Positions 58,281 to 64,000 of a DNA stretch of 64,000 nucleotides are shown here, piece by piece; the first letter of the stretch is position 1; each line of letters begins with the position of its first letter. Made by a program: the position numbers and the translations under genes. The notes below the pieces were generated by a model, which saw only the letters and a list, made by a program, of their open reading frames with translations, did no database searches and was not told where the DNA came from. The DNA is from Nocardia acididurans (GTDB lineage Bacteria; Actinomycetota; Actinomycetes; Mycobacteriales; Mycobacteriaceae). The stretch spans positions 62,001 through 126,000 of the forward strand of contig NZ_JAERRJ010000007.1 of the NCBI RefSeq assembly GCF_016741815.1, written 5' to 3'.

Positions 58281-59384
58281 TTACACAGTCACACCCAGGT
58301 GGTCCGGTACCTCGAGATCGGGTAGCGGGCTACTGTCGCGGTGGATGGGGCCGCCACTCATGCCCAGTGGTAGCCCCGATCCACCGCGCCGCAGGGCGAC
58401 GATCTCGGCGGCGATGGAGACGGCGGTCTCCTCGGGTGTACGGCCGCCGAGATCGAGCCCTATGGGTGACCGCAGTCGCGAGAGTTCGACCTCGGTCACC
58501 CCGGCTTCGCGGAGGCGCTGCGCGCGGTCCGCGTGGGTGCGTCGCGATCCCATCGCGCCCACGAACGCCACCGGCAGGCGAAGCGCCACTTCGAGAAGGG
58601 GCACATCGAATTTGGCGTCGTGGGTGAGCACGCACAGCACGGTGCGGGCGTCCACGCGGGTGCGGGCGAGATAGCGGTCCGGCCACTCGACCACGACCTC
58701 GTCCGCTTCGGGGAAGCGGGCGCGGGTGGCGAAGACCGGGCGGGCATCACAGACGGTGACGTGATAGCCCAGGAACTTGCCGATGCGGGCGACCGCGGCG
58801 GCGAAGTCGATGGCGCCGAAGACGATCATCCGCGGCGGTGGCACATGGGATTCCACGAAGACCGTGATCTCCTCGTCGTCGCAGCCGATGGTCCGCAACC
58901 CGGTCGCCCCGGCGTCGAGCATGGCCCGCGCCTCGGCGACCACGGTCTCGGAGAACGCCGCGCCGACCGACCACCAGTCGCCCAGGGCCATGGCCGCGCC
59001 GGTGCGCACGTCGCGCACCAGCGTCGCCGCGCCCTCGGCCCGCAGCATCGCTTCCAGCGCGGCGCGATTGGCGTCGGCGACCGGCTGCACCAGCACCTCG
59101 ATGGTGCCGCCGCAGGTGAGTCCGACCGCGAAGGCGTCGGCATCGCTGTAGCCGAAGGTTTCGCGGAGGGTTTCGCCGGTGTCCAGCGCCTCGCGGCACA
59201 ACTCGTACACCGCGCCCTCGACGCAACCGCCGGAGATGCTGCCGACGACCTCACCGTCGGCGTTCACCGCCAGGGCCGCGCCGACCGGGCGGGGCGCGCT
59301 GCCGCCGATCCCGATGATCGAGGCGATGGCGTAGCGCTGGTGTGCCGCATGCCAATTCACCAGTTGTGCCGCGATGTCGCGCAT
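58281..59384 (-). CDS. xdhC: XdhC-type xanthine dehydrogenase accessory factor
   Basis: 367 aa. N-terminal XdhC domain with GSAPRPVGAALAVNADGEVVGSISGGCVEGAV and C-terminal Rossmann domain with VFGAIDFAAAVARIGKFLG, THDAKFDVPLLEVAL and GAMGSRRTHADRAQRL. It binds molybdenum cofactor, helps insert the sulfurated cofactor into xanthine dehydrogenase, and protects it. One base follows the preceding permease stop in the same operon. Confidence 0.93.
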   Translation of the reverse strand: MRDIAAQLVNWHAAHQRYAIASIIGIGGSAPRPVGAALAVNADGEVVGSISGGCVEGAVYELCREALDTGETLRETFGYSDADAFAVGLTCGGTIEVLVQPVADANRAALEAMLRAEGAATLVRDVRTGAAMALGDWWSVGAAFSETVVAEARAMLDAGATGLRTIGCDDEEITVFVESHVPPPRMIVFGAIDFAAAVARIGKFLGYHVTVCDARPVFATRARFPEADEVVVEWPDRYLARTRVDARTVLCVLTHDAKFDVPLLEVALRLPVAFVGAMGSRRTHADRAQRLREAGVTEVELSRLRSPIGLDLGGRTPEETAVSIAAEIVALRRGGSGLPLGMSGGPIHRDSSPLPDLEVPDHLGVTV

Positions 59385-59385
59385 A

Positions 59386-60822
59386 TCAGCCTCCCAGGAC
59401 CTGTTCGATGGCGGAGATTCCGAAGTAGGCCGCGAACACGAGGCTCACCACCCAGACCAGCCAGTGGACTTCGCGGAATTTGCCGCGCGCGGCCTTGATC
59501 ACCGCGTACGCGATCAGGCCCGCGCCGACGCCGTTGGTGATCGAGTAGGTGAACGGCATGAGCGCGATGGTCACGAATGCCGGCACCGCGACCTCGAGGT
59601 CCTGCCAGTCGATCTTGCGGGCCTGCGTCATCATGAGCGCGCCGACCAGCACCAGGGCCGGAGCCGCGGCCTGGATCGGGACGACAGCGGCCAGCGGCGT
59701 GAAAAAGATTGCCGCCAGGAACAATCCGCCGGTGACCACACTCGTGAGTCCGGTACGGGCCCCCTCACCGACGCCCGTAGCCGATTCCACGTAGACCGTG
59801 CTGCCCGCACCGCCGCTCGCACCGCCGATGACCTGGGCGACACCGTCGACGGTCAGGATCTTGCCGATACCGGGCATGGTGCCCTTCTCGTCCAGCAGTC
59901 CGGCCTCGTCGCAGACGCCGAAGACCGTTCCCATGGCGTCGAAGAAGCCGGTGAGCACGAGGGTGAACAGCACGACCCCGGCCACCAGACCGCCGGCGCG
60001 AGCGAAGCCGCCGAACAGGTCGATATTCAGCATCAAACCGAAATCCGGTGCGGCGAAGAAGGATTCGGGGGCCGTGGGTACCACCGCGCCCCACGCCGTG
60101 GGTTCGATGGTGGCCACCGAGTTGATGACGACGGCGAGCACCGTCACCACCGCGATGCTGATCAGGATCGCGCCCGGGATCTTGCGGATGAACAGCGCGA
60201 GCATGAGCAGCAGGCCGACGGCGAAGATCACCACGGGCCAGCCCTGCAGATGTCCGTCCGCGCCGAGCGTGACCGGCGGGCCGCCGGGCGTGCCGTGGCC
60301 GACGACTCCGGAGGAGACCAGGCCGATCATGGCGATGAACATGCCGATGCCGACGCCGATGGCATTCTTCAGGGCGACCGGAATGGCATTGATGATCATG
60401 GTTCGCAGACCGGTGGCGGCGAGCACCACGATGATCACGCCCATGAGCACGACCAGGCCGAACGCCTGCGGCCAGGTCATATAGGGCGCCGCCTGGAAGG
60501 CGACGACGGGAACGACCCCGAGCCCGGCCGCCAGTGCCAGCGGCACATTGCCCACCAATCCCATGAGGATCGTGGACAATCCGGCCGAGAAGGCGGTGGC
60601 GGTGGTGAGCTGCGCGATGCTCAGCTTGTTGCCGTCGATGTCGGCGACTCCGCCGATGATCAACGGAACCAGCAGGATCACATACCCCATCGCCACGAAA
60701 GTCGTGATACCGCCGCGGATTTCGCGCGAGACGGTACTGCGCCGGTCACTGATCCGGAAGAACCGGTCCAGTGCCGACCGACTGACGTCGGGGGTAGTAG
60801 TCGGGGACTTGGTCTGGGTCAT
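59386..60822 (-). CDS. AzgA-like NCS2 purine (guanine/hypoxanthine) permease
   Basis: 478 aa with about 12-14 TM segments. AzgA-type motifs: GGITTFVAMGYVILLVPL, LAAGLGVVPVVAFQ and VESATGVGEGARTGLTSVVTGGLF. Distinct from the urate-type NCS2 at 50232. It probably imports hypoxanthine, guanine or adenine as substrate for the downstream xanthine dehydrogenase route. One base upstream of xdhC. Confidence 0.9.
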   Translation of the reverse strand: MTQTKSPTTTPDVSRSALDRFFRISDRRSTVSREIRGGITTFVAMGYVILLVPLIIGGVADIDGNKLSIAQLTTATAFSAGLSTILMGLVGNVPLALAAGLGVVPVVAFQAAPYMTWPQAFGLVVLMGVIIVVLAATGLRTMIINAIPVALKNAIGVGIGMFIAMIGLVSSGVVGHGTPGGPPVTLGADGHLQGWPVVIFAVGLLLMLALFIRKIPGAILISIAVVTVLAVVINSVATIEPTAWGAVVPTAPESFFAAPDFGLMLNIDLFGGFARAGGLVAGVVLFTLVLTGFFDAMGTVFGVCDEAGLLDEKGTMPGIGKILTVDGVAQVIGGASGGAGSTVYVESATGVGEGARTGLTSVVTGGLFLAAIFFTPLAAVVPIQAAAPALVLVGALMMTQARKIDWQDLEVAVPAFVTIALMPFTYSITNGVGAGLIAYAVIKAARGKFREVHWLVWVVSLVFAAYFGISAIEQVLGG

Positions 60823-60892
60823 GGCTGCCCTCCTCGGGGCGTAGCCGACCGCCGGTCCGGGCTCTTCATCGCCACATCGATGAACTCCCCGG

Positions 60893-60954
60893 ACCGCGGA
60901 TTCGGTGTATCGCTGTTGTGGGGTCCCTACCGCGGATTCGGTCTGCCCCTGTTG
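60893..60954. repeat. Imperfect 26-bp direct repeat upstream of purine permease
   Basis: Two copies, 60893-60918 and 60929-60954 (36-bp period, 22 of 26 bases identical), both opening ACCGCGGATTCGGT and ending CTGTTG. They lie in the 133-base gap between xdhA and the permease gene (start 60822), about 70-130 bases upstream of that start. A tandem regulator-binding site is plausible; a decayed duplication is possible. Confidence 0.6.
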
Positions 60955-60955
60955 A

Positions 60956-63286
60956 TCAACTGCTCCGGATGATGTCTTCCGGTCGCACCGGCACCCGGGT
61001 GATGTTCCCGGAGCCGCCCCGGTTCCGGCAGGCGTCGCGAATGGCCGCGACGATCGCCGGCGTGGAGGACAGAGTGGGCGGTTCGCCCGCGCCGCGCAGG
61101 CCGTAAGGGGCGTGCGGATCGGCGTTTTCGAGAATCTCCAGCTTTTGCGGGGGTGTATCGAGAATCGTGGGGATGAGATAGTCCGTGAAGGACGGGTTTC
61201 GTACCTTGCCGTTGGTTACCTGAATTTCCTCCATCACGGCCAGACCCAGTCCCTGAATCGAACCGCCGTGGATCTGGCCCTCGAGGGACAGGCGGTTCAT
61301 GATCTTGCCGACATCCTGGACCGCGTCCAGCGCAACGACTTTCACCAATCCGAGGTCGGTGTCGACATCCACCACGGCCCGGTGCACGCAGAGCGCGAGC
61401 TGGGTGTGGCTGTCACCCTGACCGGTGATCGGATCCATGCCGGTGGTCGGCTTGTGGTGGAATTCGCGGGTCTCCTCGAGGACGTCGTCGCCGAGCACAT
61501 CCTCGATGGCCGCCATGACCTCACCGGTGTTGGTGACCAGCTTGCCCCCCACCAGTTGCAGGAATTTCGGCGTATCCAGGCGGACCCGCGCCAGCTGCAA
61601 CAGCCGGTCGCGCACTGCCTCGCACGCCGCCTTCACCGCGCCGCCGGTCATGTAGGTCTGCCGTGAGGCCGACGAGGAGCCGGAGGAGCCCACGCCATTG
61701 TCGGCGGGGTGGATGACGACCTTCTCGATGCCGAGTTCGGTGCGCGCGATCTGCGCCTCGACGGTGACCAGGCCCTGGCCCACCTCCGCGCCCGCGGTGT
61801 GCACGAGCGCCACCGGTTCGCCGCCGATGATCTCCAAACGCACACGCGCCGTGGAGTAGTCGTCGAAGCCCTCGGAGAAGCAGATGTTCTTGATGCCGAC
61901 GCCGTAGCCGACGCCGCGCACCACGCCCTCACCATGGGTGGTCTGGGACGCACCGCCGGGCAGGTTGCGGATATCCGAGAAGTCCGTCGGGCCGGGCAAT
62001 TCCATGGCCTTGGACATCTCGAGCATCTCGGCCATCGGCATCGGCGCGTGCACCAGCTGCCCGGTGGCCAGCTTCGACCCCTGCTTGACGGCATTGACCT
62101 GACGTACGGTGACCGGATCCAGGCCCAGCGACAGCGCAACCTTGTCCATCATGGATTCGTGCGCGAAACACGCTTGCACAGCGCCGAATCCGCGCATCGC
62201 GCCACACGGCGGATTGTTGGTGTACACCCCGTAGACGTCGATCTCGATATGCGGGATCTCGTACGGCCCCACCGCCAGCGAGGACGCGTTGCCGACCACG
62301 TTCTGGGTGGCCGAGGTGTACGCGCCGCCGTCGAGGACGATGAGAACCTTGGCGTAGGTGAGCTTTCCGGTGGCCATGGCGCCGTATTCGTAGCGCATGC
62401 GCGCCGGATGCCGGTGCACGTGCCCGAAGAAGGACTCCTCGCGGTTGTACATCATCTTGATGGGCTTGCGGGTGTGCAGCGCCAGCAGGCCGGCGTGGAT
62501 CTGCATCGAAATATCCTCGCGGCCACCGAAAGCGCCGCCCACACCCGCCATGGTCATCTTGATCTGGTCCTGGGACAGATCCAGGCAGGGCGCGATCTGG
62601 GTGAGGTCCCAGTGCAGCCACTGGGTGGCCACGTAGAACTCCAGGCCCTCGTCGGTGGGAATCACCAGACCGGATTCGGGGCCCAGGAACGCCTGGTCCT
62701 GAATACCGACCTCGAACTCCTCGGTGACCACCACGGCGGCCAGCTCCCGGCCGACATTGGTGTCGCCGACGCGCACCGGCTGGTGACGGGTGATGCCGCC
62801 GCGCTCCTGCACCCGATTGGCCTCCGGATCGGCGACGACCGCCATCGGATCCGTAATCGGTTCCAGCACTTCCCATTCGATCTCGATCGCCATGATGGCA
62901 CGGCGCGCGATCTCGGGGTGGTCGGCGGCGACCAGCGCGATGGGCTCGCCGTGGTGGCGCACCTCGTCGAAGGCCAGCACCGGCTGATCCCAGGTGTGGT
63001 CGAGCCCGTACACCTTGCGGCCGGGCACGTCCTCGTGGGTGAGCACCGCGTGCACGCCGGTCATGGCCAGCGCCTTCGAGATGTCGATGTTGAGGATCTT
63101 GGCGCGTGGATGCGGGCTGCGAAGCGTTGCGCCCCACAGCATTCCGTCGATCCACAGGTCCGAGGAGTAGGCGAATTCGCCCTTCACCTTCAGCGTGCCG
63201 TCGGGCCGCAGCGGGCTCTCGCCGATGCCGCCGCGACCGGGCGCGGCGACCTCGTGCGGGAAGTTGGTGGTGCGTACGCTCGTCAT
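60956..63286 (-). CDS. Xanthine dehydrogenase molybdenum-binding (large) subunit
   Basis: 776 aa from the ATG at 63286, overlapping the amidohydrolase stop (ATGA). It is the separate molybdenum subunit, without fused FeS or FAD domains. Motifs: GRGGIGESPLRPDG at the start, GVGGAFGGREDISMQ for cofactor binding, CGAMRGFGAVQACFAHE, SSGSSSASRQTYMTGGA and the catalytic Glu near the C-terminus in LRGAGEPPTLSSTP. The FAD and FeS subunits are not in the window (possibly beyond 64000). It would oxidise hypoxanthine/xanthine; a related nicotinate or other purine specificity is possible. Confidence 0.92.
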   Translation of the reverse strand: MTSVRTTNFPHEVAAPGRGGIGESPLRPDGTLKVKGEFAYSSDLWIDGMLWGATLRSPHPRAKILNIDISKALAMTGVHAVLTHEDVPGRKVYGLDHTWDQPVLAFDEVRHHGEPIALVAADHPEIARRAIMAIEIEWEVLEPITDPMAVVADPEANRVQERGGITRHQPVRVGDTNVGRELAAVVVTEEFEVGIQDQAFLGPESGLVIPTDEGLEFYVATQWLHWDLTQIAPCLDLSQDQIKMTMAGVGGAFGGREDISMQIHAGLLALHTRKPIKMMYNREESFFGHVHRHPARMRYEYGAMATGKLTYAKVLIVLDGGAYTSATQNVVGNASSLAVGPYEIPHIEIDVYGVYTNNPPCGAMRGFGAVQACFAHESMMDKVALSLGLDPVTVRQVNAVKQGSKLATGQLVHAPMPMAEMLEMSKAMELPGPTDFSDIRNLPGGASQTTHGEGVVRGVGYGVGIKNICFSEGFDDYSTARVRLEIIGGEPVALVHTAGAEVGQGLVTVEAQIARTELGIEKVVIHPADNGVGSSGSSSASRQTYMTGGAVKAACEAVRDRLLQLARVRLDTPKFLQLVGGKLVTNTGEVMAAIEDVLGDDVLEETREFHHKPTTGMDPITGQGDSHTQLALCVHRAVVDVDTDLGLVKVVALDAVQDVGKIMNRLSLEGQIHGGSIQGLGLAVMEEIQVTNGKVRNPSFTDYLIPTILDTPPQKLEILENADPHAPYGLRGAGEPPTLSSTPAIVAAIRDACRNRGGSGNITRVPVRPEDIIRSS

Positions 63287-64000
63287 CGCTGCTCCTGCCG
63301 CATGATTCGCTCGCGCGCCGCGACGCCGTTGCGGCCGACCTGGTCGTGCGCGACCGTCTTCAGCTCGTCGTTCTCCACGACGGTGTTGCCGCCGACGAGC
63401 AACCGGGCCAGCGGCGGCTGCGGGCCGAACACCAGCGAGCACACCGGATCGGTGAGCGCGGAACGGAATCCGTCGACCTTCCAGATGGCGATGTCGGCGA
63501 GCTTGCCGGGCTCCAGGGAGCCGATCTCGTTCTGCCGCCCCAGGTTTCGCGCACCGCCGAGGGTGCCGATCTCGAGGGCCTGGCGGGCGGTGAGCGCCTT
63601 GGGACCGTGCACGGCGCGCTGGAACAGCATGGCCTGCCGCATCTCCCCGGCCATCGAGGTCAGTTCGCTCGAGGCCGCGCCGTCCACGCCGAGGCCGACG
63701 GGCGCGCCCGCGGCCAGCAGGTCCATCACCCGGGCGATACCCGCGCCGAGGCGGGCGTTCGAGCTCGGGCAGTGCGCCGAGCCGGTGCCGGTGTCGGCGA
63801 AGCGGCGAATATCCTTGTCGTGCAGGTGCACCGCGTGCGCGAACCACACGTCGTCGCCGAGCCAGCCCAGCTTCTCCATGTATTCGACAGGCGTGCAACC
63901 CATCTGCTCGAGGCAGTGCTCTTCCTCGTCGAGGGTTTCGGCGAGATGGGTGTGCAGGCGCACGCCCTTGTCGCGGGCCAGCGCCGCCGATTCCCGCATG
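63283..64000 (-). CDS. Amidohydrolase, probable 8-oxoguanine deaminase/guanine deaminase type (N-terminus outside window)
   Basis: C-terminal ~239 residues. Metal and catalytic motifs: HTHLAETLDEEEHCLEQMG, WFAHAVHLHDKDI, GSAHCPSSNARLGAGIARV and LGVDGAASSELTSMAGEMRQ. This order and these motifs match the AtzA/TrzN-like amidohydrolases known as 8-oxoguanine deaminases; the substrate cannot be decided without the first third. It overlaps xdhA, so both are co-translated; a guanine-type deaminase feeding xanthine to xanthine dehydrogenase makes sense. Confidence 0.88.
   Translation of the reverse strand, partial: MRESAALARDKGVRLHTHLAETLDEEEHCLEQMGCTPVEYMEKLGWLGDDVWFAHAVHLHDKDIRRFADTGTGSAHCPSSNARLGAGIARVMDLLAAGAPVGLGVDGAASSELTSMAGEMRQAMLFQRAVHGPKALTARQALEIGTLGGARNLGRQNEIGSLEPGKLADIAIWKVDGFRSALTDPVCSLVFGPQPPLARLLVGGNTVVENDELKTVAHDQVGRNGVAARERIMRQEQR

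Noticed and set aside
59374..60972. 532-aa open frame on the plus strand opposite the purine permease
   Set aside because: Asp/His/Gln/Gly-rich shadow; the minus strand encodes a clear AzgA-like transporter with membrane helices.
1..64000. tRNA/rRNA genes, transposases, phage integrases or att sites
   Set aside because: Scanned for by eye; none recognised. A dedicated search tool would be needed to exclude them fully.

Overview
The window is very GC-rich, codes densely on both strands and has short overlapping genes. It contains a cutinase-family protein, an LGFP-repeat surface protein, Asp23/Gls24 clusters, SARP and ECF regulators and a FAAL. Together these point to a mycolic-acid actinomycete, most likely Nocardia or a close relative; this is inferred from gene content, not from a marker gene. 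No tRNA, rRNA, insertion sequence, prophage or CRISPR array was seen.

Layout. (1) 1-5188, minus: a lipopeptide assembly line made of a fatty acyl-AMP ligase, an ACP-luciferase-like monooxygenase fusion and an NRPS (condensation plus partial adenylation domain) cut by the window edge. The readable part of the adenylation code starts D-F-W-N, which suggests threonine. (2) 5648-7341: a DoxX-like membrane protein and a CsbD-like protein. (3) 7415-11190, minus: nine overlapping genes for an Asp23/AmaP-type envelope-stress system, headed by an ECF sigma factor and a zinc-finger/Asp23 fusion. (4) 11366-13105, plus: a flavin reductase-like protein and a TetX-like monooxygenase whose probable leaderless promoter lies inside two palindromes. 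(5) 13568-16815, minus: PAS/GAF-type protein, carbonic anhydrase, a membrane-anchored protein and a DsbA-like thiol oxidoreductase.

(6) 16862-28381: the most unusual part of the window, a compact type II PKS-like cluster. One minus-strand gene run encodes a malonyl transacylase, a long ACP, an active ketosynthase (Cys174), a ketosynthase-like partner whose catalytic Cys is Ala, a KAS III homologue that keeps Cys but has Glu and Ala at the usual His and Asn positions, a SnoaL-like protein, an FAD monooxygenase, two methyltransferases and a SARP regulator. A divergent alpha/beta hydrolase follows. The control region carries a SARP-type heptamer repeat and two palindromes. No ketoreductase or dehydratase is present.

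(7) 28407-43734: mixed genes, including a cutinase, a truncated transglutaminase, a PLP trans-sulfuration enzyme, a CsbD remnant, a divergent TetR/hydrolase pair, a LacI regulator, a lipoprotein, a two-component system beside an ABC transporter, an SDR, TerC and a stand-alone lycopene cyclase-like protein. (8) 43868-55063: urate and glyoxylate catabolism. It holds OHCU decarboxylase, HIU hydrolase, uricase, a urate/xanthine permease, an AtzF-C-like protein, hydroxypyruvate isomerase, tartronate semialdehyde reductase, a 61-aa ORF, glyoxylate carboligase, glycerate kinase and allantoicase, with a divergent IclR regulator; allantoinase and ureidoglycolate lyase are not seen. (9) 55078-58055: a membrane protein, a 52-bp tandem repeat array, and an LGFP / glycine-rich / PRC-barrel surface-stress group. 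(10) 58281-64000, minus: the upstream purine steps (an 8-oxoguanine-deaminase-like amidohydrolase, cut by the edge, xanthine dehydrogenase molybdenum subunit, an AzgA-type purine permease and XdhC). Regions 8 and 10 together form a purine salvage/degradation island that runs from guanine or xanthine to glycerate.
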